The position numbers and the translations under genes were made by a program. A DNA stretch of 64,000 bases from contig NZ_JASCQP010000028.1 in assembly GCF_030010555.1 (NCBI RefSeq), forward strand, positions 248,001-312,000. Reading direction: 5' to 3'. The DNA is from Halomonas rhizosphaerae. Lineage in GTDB: Bacteria; Pseudomonadota; Gammaproteobacteria; Pseudomonadales; Halomonadaceae. Positions within the stretch are counted from its first letter, which is position 1; every line of letters starts with the position of its first letter. Shown here one piece after another: positions 21,565 to 31,077 of the stretch. Under the pieces are notes generated by a model. It made no database searches, had not been told where the DNA came from, and was given only the letters and a program-made list of their open reading frames with translations.

Positions 21565-22104
21565 TCACTTCTTCTTGGGGGCAATGATCATGATCATCTG
21601 GCGCCCTTCCATCTTGGGGAAGGACTCCACGGTCCCGATCTCCTCGAGATCGGCGGCGATCCGCTCCATCAGCTTGCGACCGATGTCCTGGTGCGCCATC
21701 TCGCGACCGCGGAAGCGCAGCGTGACCTTGCCCTTGTCGCCACCTTCGAGGAAACGGATCAGGTTCTTCATCTTGACCTGATAGTCGCCCTCGTCGGTGC
21801 CAGGCCGGAATTTCACTTCCTTGACCTGAATCTGCTTCGTCTTCTTCTTCTGAGCAGCCTTCTGCTTCTTCTGCTCGAAGACGAACTTGCCGTAATCCAT
21901 GATCTTGCAGACGATCGGATCGGCGTTGGAAATCTGCACGAGGTCCATACCGGCCGCTTCGGCTCGCTCCAGCGCCTCGCTGGTGGGCACGATGCCCAAC
22001 TGCTCGCCGTCACTGTCGATCAGGCGAACCTGATCCTCGGTAATCCGCTCGTTCATGGGGGGGCGCTTGTCTTGAACACGCCCTCTTGGGTTGCTTCGCT
22101 TGAT
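21565..22104 (-). CDS. infC: Translation initiation factor IF-3, probable ATC start
   Basis: IF-3 binds the 30S subunit and checks the start codon and initiator tRNA. The first ATG (22056) gives only 163 residues and has no ribosome binding site: seven C precede it. Reading upstream in frame gives [15 protein letters not shown] before [12 protein letters not shown], which matches the basic N-terminal extension of other gammaproteobacterial IF-3 (KR...RQDKR...P.NE). The only plausible initiator is ATC at 22102-22104, with GGAG eight bases upstream, giving 179 residues, close to the 180 of E. coli. infC uses AUU in E. coli for autoregulation, so a rare start fits. The IF-3 core ([17 protein letters not shown]) is intact. 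Confidence 0.93.
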   Translation of the reverse strand: MKRSNPRGRVQDKRPPMNERITEDQVRLIDSDGEQLGIVPTSEALERAEAAGMDLVQISNADPIVCKIMDYGKFVFEQKKQKAAQKKKTKQIQVKEVKFRPGTDEGDYQVKMKNLIRFLEGGDKGKVTLRFRGREMAHQDIGRKLMERIAADLEEIGTVESFPKMEGRQMIMIIAPKKK

Positions 22105-22138
22105 GGTTCCGTCTCCACTTCAGCTTGGGAAGATGTCG

Positions 22139-24040
22139 CTATTGCCGCTCGGCCCGAACACGGTCGATGAAGGCATCCACCACCATCGTACCAAGGTTCT
22201 CGCCACTGCGCGTACGCACGGCCACCGAGTCGGACTCGACTTCCTTATCTCCCACCACCAGGAGATAGGGGACCTTCTGCAACGTATGCTCGCGGATTTT
22301 AAAGCCGATCTTCTCGTTCCTCAAGTCCGACTTGACGCGCAGACCGACTTTCTGCAAACGCTTCACCAGCGACATGGCATAGTCGCGCTGCGCATCGGTG
22401 ATGGTCATGACCACCACCTGCTGGGGTGCCAGCCACAGCGGCATGGCCCCGGCAAAGTGCTCGATGAGAATACCGAGGAAGCGCTCGAAGGAACCGAGGA
22501 TCGCTCGATGCAGCATCACCGGCGTCTTGCGGACACCGTCCTCGTCGACGAACTGCGCCCCCAGCCGCCCCGGCAGGTTGAAGTCCAGCTGCAGGGTCCC
22601 GCATTGCCAGACCCGGTTGAGACAGTCACGCAGCGAGAACTCGATCTTGGGTCCGTAGAAGGCCCCCTCGCCCGGCTGCAGCTCCCAGTCGAGGCCGGTG
22701 GCGTCGAGCGCGGCCTCGAGGCCTGCCTCGGCGCGGTCCCAGAGCTCCGGCTCCCCCAGGAAGTCGTCGTCGGGTCGCGTGGAGAGCTTGAGCTCCACGT
22801 CATCGAAGCCCAGTTCCCGGTAGACCTTCATGGTCAGGGCGATGAAGGCCTCGGCCTCGGACTGGATCTGCCCCTCGGTGCAGAAGATGTGCGCATCGTC
22901 CTGGGTGAAGCCGCGCACCCGCATCAGGCCGTGCAGCGCGCCGGAGGGCTCGTTGCGGTGACAGCTGCCGAACTCGGCCAGGCGCAGCGGCAGGTCACGG
23001 TAGCTCTTCAGCCCCTGGTTGAAGACCTGCACGTGGCAGGGGCAGTTCATCGGCTTGACCGCGTAGTCACGCTTCTCTGACTCGGTGGTGAACATCATGT
23101 CGCTGTAGTGCCCCCAGTGACCGGAGGCCTTCCACAGCGAGAGATCGACGATCTGCGGCGTCTTGATCTCCTGATAGCCGTTCTCGACCTGGACCCGGCG
23201 CATGTACTGCTCCAGGGCCTGGTAGATGGTCCAGCCGTTGGGGTGCCAGAAGACCATCCCCGGCGCTTCCTCCTGGAGGTGGAAGAGGTCCATCCTCTTC
23301 GCCAGCTTGCGATGGTCGCGCTTCTCGGCCTCCTCGAGCCGCTTCAGGTAGGCCTTGAGCTGCTTCCTGTCGGGCCAGGCCGTGCCGTAGATCCGCGTCA
23401 GCATCGGGTTCTCGGCGTTGCCGCGCCAGTAGGCACCGGCCAGCTTGGTCAGCTTGAACGCCTTCAGGTGCCGAGTATTGGGCACGTGGGGCCCCCGGCA
23501 CATGTCCACGTACTCCTCGTGATGGTAGAGACGGATGGTCTCTCCCTCGGGGATCTCGCGCACGATCTCCTGCTTGTAGGGCTCCTCGCGATGCAGGAAG
23601 GTCAGCATCGCCTGGTCACGGTCGACGTACTCGCGCACCACGTCATACTCGTGGTCGATCAGCGCCTTCATGCGGGCCTCGATGGCCTCGAGGTCATCGG
23701 GGGTCACCGACCGCCCGAAGTCGACGTCGTAGTAGAAACCGTCCTCGATCACCGGACCGATCGCCATCTTGGCATCGGGATAGAGTTGCTTGACGGCATG
23801 ACCGATCAGGTGGGCGCAGGAGTGGCGGATGACCTCCAGGCCTTCCGGGTCGCGGGCGGTGAGGATCGCCACCTCGGCGTCGCGGTCGATGACATCGGCG
23901 GCGTCCACCTGCACGCCGTCGATCTTGCCGGCCACACAGGCCTTGGCGAGACCGGGGCCGATGCTCTCGGCCAGCTGCATCACGGTAAGGGGGGCGTCGA
24001 AGGATCTCTGACTGCCGTCAGGCAGGGTCACGATGGGCAT
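22139..24040 (-). CDS. thrS: Threonine-tRNA ligase
   Basis: Class II synthetase of 633 residues. The order is TGS domain ([20 protein letters not shown]), the editing domain with the [19 protein letters not shown] zinc-like motif, the catalytic core with motif 2 ([20 protein letters not shown]) and motif 3 ([15 protein letters not shown]), and the C-terminal anticodon domain. It is the first gene of the operon, and its stop is 34 bases before the infC start. In E. coli thrS represses its own translation; this is not checked here. Confidence 0.98.
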   Translation of the reverse strand: MPIVTLPDGSQRSFDAPLTVMQLAESIGPGLAKACVAGKIDGVQVDAADVIDRDAEVAILTARDPEGLEVIRHSCAHLIGHAVKQLYPDAKMAIGPVIEDGFYYDVDFGRSVTPDDLEAIEARMKALIDHEYDVVREYVDRDQAMLTFLHREEPYKQEIVREIPEGETIRLYHHEEYVDMCRGPHVPNTRHLKAFKLTKLAGAYWRGNAENPMLTRIYGTAWPDRKQLKAYLKRLEEAEKRDHRKLAKRMDLFHLQEEAPGMVFWHPNGWTIYQALEQYMRRVQVENGYQEIKTPQIVDLSLWKASGHWGHYSDMMFTTESEKRDYAVKPMNCPCHVQVFNQGLKSYRDLPLRLAEFGSCHRNEPSGALHGLMRVRGFTQDDAHIFCTEGQIQSEAEAFIALTMKVYRELGFDDVELKLSTRPDDDFLGEPELWDRAEAGLEAALDATGLDWELQPGEGAFYGPKIEFSLRDCLNRVWQCGTLQLDFNLPGRLGAQFVDEDGVRKTPVMLHRAILGSFERFLGILIEHFAGAMPLWLAPQQVVVMTITDAQRDYAMSLVKRLQKVGLRVKSDLRNEKIGFKIREHTLQKVPYLLVVGDKEVESDSVAVRTRSGENLGTMVVDAFIDRVRAERQ

Positions 24041-24169
24041 GAAGGGTTCCTTGTGCGCAGTGGTGATCCATACCAGGGATCACGTGTCGCCAGAAGAATG
24101 GTCGTGGAAAAACGACGCCTAGCCTAGCAGAAGCGTCCCCTTCGGCGCCATGGCGGAACGCGGCGCCCG

Positions 24170-24203
24170 AAAAGAGAGAAGGCGCCCGAAGGCGCCTTCT
24201 CTC
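24170..24203 (-). terminator. Rho-independent terminator of the OmpA-like lipoprotein gene
   Basis: A perfect thirteen-pair stem (24174-24186 with 24191-24203) with the stable TTCG tetraloop on the minus strand is followed by TTTTCGG. It lies 55 bases after the stop codon. Confidence 0.85.
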
Positions 24204-24258
24204 GTTCGGCCGTCAGCCCCGGGACGCGCCCGGGGCCATGGATCGGGTCAGGGCAGGA

Positions 24259-25074
24259 TCACTCCCACTCGCCCAGTTCCACGCGACGGTTCTCGGCACG
24301 ACCCGCATCGGTGTCGTTGGTCGCCACCGGTTGGGACTCGCCGAAACCGGTGGTCTGCATGCGATCCCGATCGACACCCTGGCTGGCCAGGTAGTCGGCG
24401 ACGGAATCGGCGCGCTCCTGGGACAGCTGCTCATTGTAGGCAGCGCTACCCACGGAGTCGGTATGACCCTCGATGCGCACGCGGACGTTCTCGTTGGCGC
24501 GCAGCTTCTCGGCGACGTCGTCGAGGATCTGCTCGGCACCCATGGTCAGGGTGGCGGAGTCGAACTCGAAGTTGACGTCACGCAGGACCAGGTCCTCCTC
24601 GCAGCCCAGGGCGTTGACCTCGGCACCGGCCGGGGTTCCCGGACACTGGTCCTGGTAGTCCGGCACGCCGTCGTTGTCGGAGTCCAGCGGGCACCCCACG
24701 GCATCCACGGCCACGCCGGCCGGGGTTCCCGGGCACTCGTCATCGGCATCGATGACGCCGTCACCGTCGGTGTCGCGCGGCGCCGGCTCCGCCGGTGCCG
24801 GCGAGGTGTCGGCACACAGCATGGCACCAATGGTAGCACCCGCCGTGGCGCCGATGGCCGCGCCCTGGTCCTCGTCGGACTCGCCGCTGGTACCGTAGCC
24901 GATGCCACCGCCGATCAGGCCACCGGCCAGGCCGCAGACGGTCGGATGCTGGTACCAGGCGCGATCGGACGACGCGCCCGCACCGTCACTGGATTGGGAA
25001 GCGGAGCTGGCGCAGCCGGACAGGCCGACCACCAGCGCGGAACCGAGCAACAAGCCAGTCGTGGATTTTTTCAT
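24259..25074 (-). CDS. OmpA-family lipoprotein with calcium-type repeats
   Basis: A 271-residue outer-membrane lipoprotein. The signal peptide ends LSGC (Cys21 lipidated). A glycine-rich zipper segment follows (GLAGGLIGGGIGYG, residues about 48-80), then two thrombospondin type 3-like repeats (DTDGDGVIDADDECPGTPAG and DSDNDGVPDYQDQCPGTPAG) that can bind calcium. The C-terminal OmpA domain (about residues 160-270) has FDSATLTMGAEQ and the peptidoglycan-binding RIEGHTDSVGSAAYNEQLS and ENRRVEL. It probably anchors the outer membrane to the wall. It is monocistronic. Confidence 0.88.
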   Translation of the reverse strand: MKKSTTGLLLGSALVVGLSGCASSASQSSDGAGASSDRAWYQHPTVCGLAGGLIGGGIGYGTSGESDEDQGAAIGATAGATIGAMLCADTSPAPAEPAPRDTDGDGVIDADDECPGTPAGVAVDAVGCPLDSDNDGVPDYQDQCPGTPAGAEVNALGCEEDLVLRDVNFEFDSATLTMGAEQILDDVAEKLRANENVRVRIEGHTDSVGSAAYNEQLSQERADSVADYLASQGVDRDRMQTTGFGESQPVATNDTDAGRAENRRVELGEWE

Positions 25075-25374
25075 GTTAAGACTCCTTCTTCTTGACTACA
25101 TCCCGGTGTGACAGGCAATGCCCTCATCACCCGGGGTTCCGAGGAATGACCCAAGGGAAGCGGTCCCCGATCCACTTCCTGCACCTACCAAGAAAGCACG
25201 TAAGTGCCTTCTCGGCCAGTCCGGTCCTCCGATGGCCGTGGCCTCCAGCCATATATCAGCCATCTACGACGCTCGACAAGCTTGCAGCAGAGGCCCGTAG
25301 GTTGCAATCGAAGATGGTGCGCTAGCGCACGAAATATCGGCTCGTGACGAACCGGGCCGAACGGCGAGCTTCGC
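25075..25374. other. Non-coding spacer with a 14-bp palindrome
   Basis: No gene is supported in these 300 bases. The part near 25085 contains the promoter and leader of the OmpA-like gene. A perfect palindrome GTGCGCTAGCGCAC occupies 25317-25330, downstream of the minus-strand DUF2489 gene, and could be a weak terminator. Confidence 0.4.
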
Positions 25375-25842
25375 TCAGTGCAGGCTACCCGGCCAGCCGC
25401 GGCGAAATTCCACCACTGCCGCCGCGGCCTTGAGCACCGGCTCGCGGAACTCTTCCTCCACGGCCAGGCGCTCGCGATCCTCACGGAAGCGGTCACGGGG
25501 ACTGAGCGCCTGGCGCGCGGAGTGGGTGTGCAGGTGGCGGGTACGCCGATGCACCTCGTCGAAGGCCTGAAAGTCGGGGCGCTCGGTCAGCTTCTGGTCG
25601 AGGATCTCCAGCAGCACCTTGCAGCGCCAACTACCCTCGGTGATATCGACCTGCTCCTGCACCAGCGCCGAGGCGACCATTTCCAGGTTCTCCAGGCAGT
25701 TCCGATGGGCGCGCTGCAGTTCCTCCTCGCGGAAGGCCTTGCGCCGCTGCACCTCCTTCCAGAGGGTGTAGGCGTAAGCCCCGAGGCCGGCGATGATGGC
25801 CAGCGCCAGGCCGAGAAGCGTCAGTGCCAGGGTAGAGCTCAT
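25375..25842 (-). CDS. DUF2489-type membrane-anchored protein
   Basis: A 155-residue protein with one N-terminal membrane helix (about residues 4-26) followed by a charged, mostly helical cytoplasmic part with many Arg and Glu (REEELQRAHRNCLENLEMV). Length and pattern fit the DUF2489 family of gammaproteobacteria; the family's function is unknown. The gene is divergent from a DASS transporter gene with an AT-rich spacer between. Confidence 0.62.
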   Translation of the reverse strand: MSSTLALTLLGLALAIIAGLGAYAYTLWKEVQRRKAFREEELQRAHRNCLENLEMVASALVQEQVDITEGSWRCKVLLEILDQKLTERPDFQAFDEVHRRTRHLHTHSARQALSPRDRFREDRERLAVEEEFREPVLKAAAAVVEFRRGWPGSLH

Positions 25843-26022
25843 GGGCGTATCCCCATCGGTTCAGTGCATGTACAGATATTATACACGATCAAGGTGCCTC
25901 CCTATATTAACCGCAGTGCCGATTGTGACCGAGATGAAGGCGTCGTGTTGCATACCAGGCCCTGCTCGACACCTTCAATCTGCGTATTATCTCCTCCCCT
26001 CCCACCCCGGCAAGGAGCGATG

Positions 26023-27480
26023 ATGTCCCCCACCGACGACTCTCAAGACAAGCCCTCGGCGCCTCCCCTCTCCGCGCGTATCGGCCTGTGGCTGGGGCCC
26101 CTCTGGGTGCTGATGACCCTGTTGCTGCCCGCCCCGGCCGGCATGGCCGAATCGGCCTGGGCCTGCCTGGGCCTCGCCCTGCTGATGGCCACCTGGTGGT
26201 CCACCGAGGCGATCCCGATCCCCGCCACCTCGCTGCTGCCGCTGGCACTGGTGCCGGCGCTGGGGATCGGCGGCATGAGCGAGACGGCCGCCAGCTATGC
26301 CAACCCTATCATCTACCTGTTCCTCGGCGGCTTCCTGCTCGGCATCGCCATGCAGCGCTGGAGCCTTCACAAACGCCTAGCCCTGCACGTGCTGCGGGTC
26401 GTCGGCCACAAGCCTCGCCAGCAGATCGGCGGCTTCATGCTGGCCACGGGTTTCCTCAGCATGTGGGTGTCCAACACGGCCACGGCCATCATGATGCTGC
26501 CGATCGGCATGTCGGTGATCAGCCTGCTGGACGACAGCGACCCCGAAGAGCTACGCCGCTACGCCACGGCCCTGCTGCTGGCCATCGCCTACTCCGCCAG
26601 CATCGGCGGCGTGGCCACCCTGATCGGCACGCCGCCCAATGCCCTGCTGGCCGGCTACCTGGCCGAGGACCGCGGCATCGACATCGGTTTCGCCCAGTGG
26701 ATGATGATCGGCCTGCCGATCAGTGCCGCCATGATGGTCAGCGCCTGGTGGTGGCTGACCCGTCGCGACTTCGCCCTGGATGCCGGCGAGGACAGTGCCG
26801 GCATGGTCCGCGACGAACTGGCCAAGCTCGGCCGGACCAACCCGGCAGAGCGACGCGTGGGCGTCGTCTTCCTGCTCGCCGCGGTGGCCTGGATGCTGCG
26901 CCCCCTGCTCAATGACGCAGGGCTCGACTGGCTCTCCGACACGGGCATCGCCATCATCGCAGGCATTTCACTCTTCCTGGTGCCGGCCGGCCGCCAGCCG
27001 GGCGAGCGCCTGATGGACTGGGACGCGGCGCACGAGCTGCCCTGGGGCATCCTGCTGCTGTTCGGGGGTGGCCTGGCCCTGGCCGGCTCCATCAGTCGCT
27101 CGGGACTGGCGGAATGGATCGCCCAGCAGCTCGGCGTGTTCGGCACCTTCCCGCTGTTGGCGATGGTCGGCGTGGTAGTGCTGGTGATCATCTTCCTCAC
27201 CGAGGTGACCTCCAACACCGCTACCGCCGCCGCCTTCCTGCCGCTGCTCGGGGCGCTGGCCCTGTCACTGGACATCTCGCCACTGCTGATCACGGTGCCC
27301 GCCGCCATCGCTGCCAGCTGCGCCTTCATGATGCCAGTGGCCACGCCCCCCAACGCGATCGTCTTCGCCACCGGTCACATGCGGATCCAGTCGATGATCC
27401 GTGCCGGTTTCGTGCTCAACCTGATCAGCACGGTGCTGGTGACCCTGATGGCCTACTTCCTGATCATCACGCTCTGGTGA
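26023..27480 (+). CDS. DASS/SLC13-family sodium-coupled anion transporter
   Basis: A 485-residue carrier with about eleven membrane segments, probably importing di- or tricarboxylates or sulfate with sodium. The two SNT substrate motifs of the family are present: MWVSNTATAIMMLP near residue 148 and TEVTSNTATAAAFLP near residue 399, together with GGVATLIGTPPNALLAG and MPVATPPNAIVFATG. Two adjacent ATG codons follow AAGGAG; the second, 26023, has better spacing. The substrate is not predictable by eye. Confidence 0.88.
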   Translation: MSPTDDSQDKPSAPPLSARIGLWLGPLWVLMTLLLPAPAGMAESAWACLGLALLMATWWSTEAIPIPATSLLPLALVPALGIGGMSETAASYANPIIYLFLGGFLLGIAMQRWSLHKRLALHVLRVVGHKPRQQIGGFMLATGFLSMWVSNTATAIMMLPIGMSVISLLDDSDPEELRRYATALLLAIAYSASIGGVATLIGTPPNALLAGYLAEDRGIDIGFAQWMMIGLPISAAMMVSAWWWLTRRDFALDAGEDSAGMVRDELAKLGRTNPAERRVGVVFLLAAVAWMLRPLLNDAGLDWLSDTGIAIIAGISLFLVPAGRQPGERLMDWDAAHELPWGILLLFGGGLALAGSISRSGLAEWIAQQLGVFGTFPLLAMVGVVVLVIIFLTEVTSNTATAAAFLPLLGALALSLDISPLLITVPAAIAASCAFMMPVATPPNAIVFATGHMRIQSMIRAGFVLNLISTVLVTLMAYFLIITLW

Positions 27481-27508
27481 TCCGACGACGACGGCCATCT
27501 AATGCGGA

Positions 27509-27528
27509 GCCCGGCCATCCGGCCGGGC
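27509..27528. terminator. Candidate bidirectional terminator
   Basis: An eight-pair GC stem (GCCCGGCC with GGCCGGGC) and a four-base loop lie between convergent genes (DASS transporter and ctaB). No T-run follows. Confidence 0.5.
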
Positions 27529-27570
27529 ACGTGACATTGTAAGAAAGACGATGGGCCGCCCGGCAAGGCC

Positions 27571-28491
27571 TCAGGCGGCCAACATCCAGGCGGCGGCATA
27601 GTGGTCCAGCAGCAGCACGCCGAAGACGCCCAGGATGTAGCGGATGGAGAACCAGAAGGCCGCCAGCGGGGCCTGCGGATCATGGCCACGCCAGACGCGC
27701 CAGTTCCACACCATGAAGCGCAGGTTGAGCGCCATCACCCCCACCAGGTAGAGCGCCCCGCTCATGCCGATGGTGAAGGGCAGCAGGGTCACCGCCACGG
27801 TCAGCCAGCCATAGAGCCACACCTGCAATCGCGTGAAGGCCTCGCCATGGGTGACCGGCAGCATCGGCACCCCGGCCCGGGCATACTCGTCGCGCTTGTG
27901 GATGGCCAGTGCCCAGAAGTGCGGCGGCGTCCAGGCGAAGATGATCAGCATCAGCAGCAGCGGCTCGGGGCCCAGTTGGCCGGTGACCGCCGTCCAGCCC
28001 AGCAGCGGCGGCGCGGCCCCCGCCACCCCGCCGATGACGATGTTCTGCGGCGTGGCATGCTTGAGGAAGGCGGTGTAGATGAGGGCATAGCCGATCAGCG
28101 AGCCCAGGGTCAGCCAGGCCGTCAGCAGGTTGACCTGCCAGGCCAGCAGCCCGATGCCGCAGGCCGACAGCAGCGTCGCCCAGACCAGGGCCAGCGGCGT
28201 AGGCATGCGCTGGGTGGCCAGCGGCCGGCGGGCGGTGCGCAGCATCAGCGCATCCAGGCGTCGGTCGACCACATGGTTGAAGGCCGCGGCCCCACCGGCG
28301 GCCAGGCCGATGCCGATCAAGCCGAACACCACGGCCCCGGGGTCAGGCAGCGGGGCGGCCAGCAGCATGCCGACCAGCGTGCAGACCAGCATCACGGCCA
28401 CGACGCGGGGCTTGCACAGCGTGTAGAGGTCTCGCCAGCCCCAGCCGGAGAGATGGCCGACGGTCGCACGCTCCATCATGACTTCAGACAT
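27571..28491 (-). CDS. ctaB: Protoheme IX farnesyltransferase (heme O synthase)
   Basis: Integral membrane prenyltransferase that adds a farnesyl group to heme B to make heme O. The 306-residue protein has about eight or nine membrane segments and the prenyl diphosphate-binding motif AAFNHVVDRRLDALMLRT near residue 73, plus YTAFLKHATPQNIVIGGVAGA. It overlaps the end of ctaA by eight bases; the two act in sequence (heme B to O to A) for the adjacent cytochrome oxidase. It is also called CyoE. Confidence 0.95.
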   Translation of the reverse strand: MSEVMMERATVGHLSGWGWRDLYTLCKPRVVAVMLVCTLVGMLLAAPLPDPGAVVFGLIGIGLAAGGAAAFNHVVDRRLDALMLRTARRPLATQRMPTPLALVWATLLSACGIGLLAWQVNLLTAWLTLGSLIGYALIYTAFLKHATPQNIVIGGVAGAAPPLLGWTAVTGQLGPEPLLLMLIIFAWTPPHFWALAIHKRDEYARAGVPMLPVTHGEAFTRLQVWLYGWLTVAVTLLPFTIGMSGALYLVGVMALNLRFMVWNWRVWRGHDPQAPLAAFWFSIRYILGVFGVLLLDHYAAAWMLAA

Positions 28492-29566
28492 GAGCCAACT
28501 CCTCCTTCGTTGCAGTTTCTCCGGCGCCCGACGGCTCGACCGCCGTCGGGACCGTCGACCAGCGCCAGTGCCACAGGGCCAGGGTCATGGCCACGACCAG
28601 CAGCACCGCCCCGGCGGTGTGCAGCAGGGCCAGCCACAGGGGCAGCCAGGCCAGCACGTTGGCGATGCCGATCACCACCTGAACGCCATAGGCCCCGCCC
28701 AGCAACGCCAGCCAGGGACGCATGCCGGACGCCCGCAGATGGCGCATGCCGAGCAGCAGCAGGCTCAGCCCCAGGGCCAGCGCGCCGAGCCGGTGCCCGA
28801 CCTGGATGGCACTGCGCGCCTCGGCATGCAACTGGCTGTGCAGGTAGTTGGGGCCCACCGTCTGGGTCAGGTGGAAGCCCTCGCTCCAGTCCATCGCCGG
28901 CCACCACTGGCCGTTGCAGGTGGGAAAGCCCTGACAGGCGATCCCGGCATAGTTGCTCGAGGTCCAGCCGCCCAGCGCCAGCTGCCCCACCAGCAGGAGC
29001 ATGACCAGCCCCCACAGCGGCGTCAGGCGTCGGCGTGGAAAGGGGGCGGCCGCGCCGGACGAGAAACGGCGCAGGCGTAGATGCAGCCACAGGAACAGCA
29101 CCAACACCGTCAGGCCACCCAGCAGGTGCAGGGTCACCACCTGGGGCCATAGCTTGAGGGTCACCGTGAAGGCCCCGAAGGCGCCCTGCAGCAGGATCAC
29201 CGCCAGCAGCGCCAGGCTGATGGCCCAGGGATAGCCGACTTCCCGGCGCCACCGCGCGCCCAGCAGCACAAGGGCAATGACCAGCAGCCCCAGGGTCGAG
29301 GCCAGATAGCGGTGCACCATCTCCACCCAGGCCTTGGTGGACTCCAGCGGCACCCCAGGGGAATGAGCCAGGGCCCGTTCGGCGTCCGGTACCACCAGCG
29401 CCCCGTAGCACCCTGGCCAGTCGGGACATCCCAGGCCGGCATCCACCAGCCGCGTCCAGGCCCCCACCAGCACCACCACGGCGGTGAAGACGACCCCAGC
29501 CAGGCTCAGCCCCACCAGCCATCGACGGCGGCCGTCAGTGCTTACTGCACGCGCACTACTGGCCAT
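28484..29566 (-). CDS. ctaA: Heme A synthase
   Basis: Oxidises the C8 methyl of heme O to give heme A. The 360-residue membrane protein has eight helices and the paired cysteines typical of this branch: GLGCPDWPGCYG near residue 46 and GIACQGFPTCNGQWWP near residue 210. Heme-ligand histidines are visible in EMVHRYLAS, VTLHLLGG, IQVGHRLGA and LLHTAGA. It overlaps its upstream neighbour by 11 bases, so the whole assembly block is translated as a unit. Confidence 0.95.
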   Translation of the reverse strand: MASSARAVSTDGRRRWLVGLSLAGVVFTAVVVLVGAWTRLVDAGLGCPDWPGCYGALVVPDAERALAHSPGVPLESTKAWVEMVHRYLASTLGLLVIALVLLGARWRREVGYPWAISLALLAVILLQGAFGAFTVTLKLWPQVVTLHLLGGLTVLVLFLWLHLRLRRFSSGAAAPFPRRRLTPLWGLVMLLLVGQLALGGWTSSNYAGIACQGFPTCNGQWWPAMDWSEGFHLTQTVGPNYLHSQLHAEARSAIQVGHRLGALALGLSLLLLGMRHLRASGMRPWLALLGGAYGVQVVIGIANVLAWLPLWLALLHTAGAVLLVVAMTLALWHWRWSTVPTAVEPSGAGETATKEELAHV

Positions 29567-30116
29567 CGGCGCCGCCCCCCACCACGGTCGAGGCCTGGTC
29601 GAACCGCGCCATGGGCGGCTCGGGGTTCATCCGCAACAGGCGGCGCAGGTCATCGAGCACGTCGGCGGTGGCGACCTCCGGAGCATAGCCGAGCACCGGC
29701 CGCCCTTCGGGGTCGAGGATCCAGAGGCGATGGGGGGAACGCCAGTCGGCCTCACCCGTCCACTGTGCCAGGGCCGCGCCGGGTAGCGGCTCACCGCCAC
29801 CGCCGATGCGCAGGCGGCTGACCCGGTCGGCCTCGCGACCCAGGGCACGGTGCAGGCGCCACCAGCGATCGGCATTGTCGTCACACGCCTTTGGGCAGTC
29901 GAACGCCAGCAGCCAGTCGCCCTCCCCCTGCTTCGCCACGTCCGTCAACGGCCATTGCGAAAGGACGGGCAACGAGGGTTGAAGCTCGCCATGGGCGGTG
30001 CGTCCCTCGGGAATACCGATGCGCCACTCCACCATGCCCCAGGCCACTGCCACCGGCAGTCCAAAGATCGCGAAGAAGGCCAACAGCTTGAGGCGTTGAC
30101 GTCCGGCATGAGTCAT
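29556..30116 (-). CDS. Cytochrome oxidase-associated membrane protein of unknown function
   Basis: A 186-residue protein with one N-terminal membrane helix (about residues 9-28) and a soluble domain with a thioredoxin-like look, including FDCPKACDDNADRWWRLHRA near residue 72. The Cys-x3-Cys resembles the metal-binding pair of Sco-type copper chaperones, but the rest is too divergent to call Sco. The position between SURF1 and ctaA, with overlaps at both ends (4 and 11 bases), shows that it belongs to the oxidase assembly operon. Role inferred from context only. Confidence 0.72.
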   Translation of the reverse strand: MTHAGRQRLKLLAFFAIFGLPVAVAWGMVEWRIGIPEGRTAHGELQPSLPVLSQWPLTDVAKQGEGDWLLAFDCPKACDDNADRWWRLHRALGREADRVSRLRIGGGGEPLPGAALAQWTGEADWRSPHRLWILDPEGRPVLGYAPEVATADVLDDLRRLLRMNPEPPMARFDQASTVVGGGADGQ

Positions 30117-30796
30117 CGGGGGGTCTCCTTGCTCGGGATGGACACCGGCTCGGGGCTGCGTGCCTGGCGACGCGCCCCCACCAGCATGATCACCAGGGCG
30201 GCCAGGGCCAGCCCCCACCACTGCAGGGCATAGCCCAGATGGCGCTCCGGCGGCACCACGCTGGGCTGCCACCAGGACGCGAGATGGCCCGGCCCCTGCT
30301 CGAGGTGCAGCCAGCCCGGATGGGCGAATGTCGGCTCCAGGTCCCAGGCCGAGAGGTCGATGCGCTGCAGGCGATTGCCCTCCCGGTTGGGGCCGAACAG
30401 CGGCGCTGACTCGCCGGCCGTCTGCCAGCGGCCTTCCAGGGTGACCACGCCGGCGGGGGTCTCGACCGAGGGGGCCGCGCGGCTGGGGCCGGTCGACAGG
30501 AAGCCACGCTGGACCAGCCAGATGCGTCCATTGATGTCGCGAAACGGCGTCAGAGGCGCCACCCCGAGGCGCCCCTCATGGGTGCGGTTGTCGAGGAACA
30601 GGGTCTCCTCGGCGAGGTATTCGCCCTGCAGGACCAGTTGCGAGCCGCTCGGCGGAGCTGCCGCCGGCGCCTCGATGCGCGGCGCGGCCGCCAGGCGAGC
30701 CAGGTAGTCGCGCTTGTCCGCGGCACGCTCCCACTGCCATAGTCCCAGTGCGAGGCCCAGCACCACCAGGCAGGACCAGAACCCCCACCAGCCCAT
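30113..30796 (-). CDS. SURF1-family oxidase assembly protein
   Basis: A 227-residue protein with a membrane helix at each end (about residues 4-20 and 195-215) and a soluble middle, the SURF1/Shy1 layout. Family signatures are LGLWQWERAADKRDYL, GEYLAEETLFLDNRTHEG, IWLVQRGFL and HLGYALQWWGLALA. SURF1 aids heme A insertion in subunit I. The start at ATG 30796 (MGWWGFW) is uncertain because no good ribosome binding site is visible; upstream in-frame codons would overlap the divergent DUF2909 gene. Confidence 0.85.
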   Translation of the reverse strand: MGWWGFWSCLVVLGLALGLWQWERAADKRDYLARLAAAPRIEAPAAAPPSGSQLVLQGEYLAEETLFLDNRTHEGRLGVAPLTPFRDINGRIWLVQRGFLSTGPSRAAPSVETPAGVVTLEGRWQTAGESAPLFGPNREGNRLQRIDLSAWDLEPTFAHPGWLHLEQGPGHLASWWQPSVVPPERHLGYALQWWGLALAALVIMLVGARRQARSPEPVSIPSKETPR

Positions 30797-30857
30797 CCGA
30801 CGCGTCGCTGAGGGGCCGCGTTTCGCGCCGGATATCGATCCTTTCTTGGAGCCGTGA

Positions 30858-31052
30858 ATGTTACTCAAGATATTGATTGCCCTTGTCTTTCTGGCCATGG
30901 TGACGAGCCTGGCCGTGGGTGCCGGCTTCCTGGTCCGGGACGGCAGCCGCTCGCGGCGCGTGCTGGTCTCCCTGAAGGTCCGCGTGGCCCTGGCCGCCGC
31001 CCTGCTCGCCCTTCTCGGCTACGGTTTCTATCTCGGCGGCCTCGGCGGCTGA
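30858..31052 (+). CDS. DUF2909 twin-transmembrane protein
   Basis: A 64-residue protein with two membrane helices (about residues 3-25 and 41-62) and an Arg-rich connecting loop (RDGSRSRRVLVSLKVR). It fits the DUF2909 family, found almost always beside cytochrome oxidase genes. It is the only plus-strand gene in this oxidase block, sitting between SURF1 and ctaE. TTGGAG precedes the ATG. Confidence 0.8.
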   Translation: MLLKILIALVFLAMVTSLAVGAGFLVRDGSRSRRVLVSLKVRVALAAALLALLGYGFYLGGLGG

Positions 31053-31077
31053 TCCACGAACCTGCCGCCCCGGGGGT

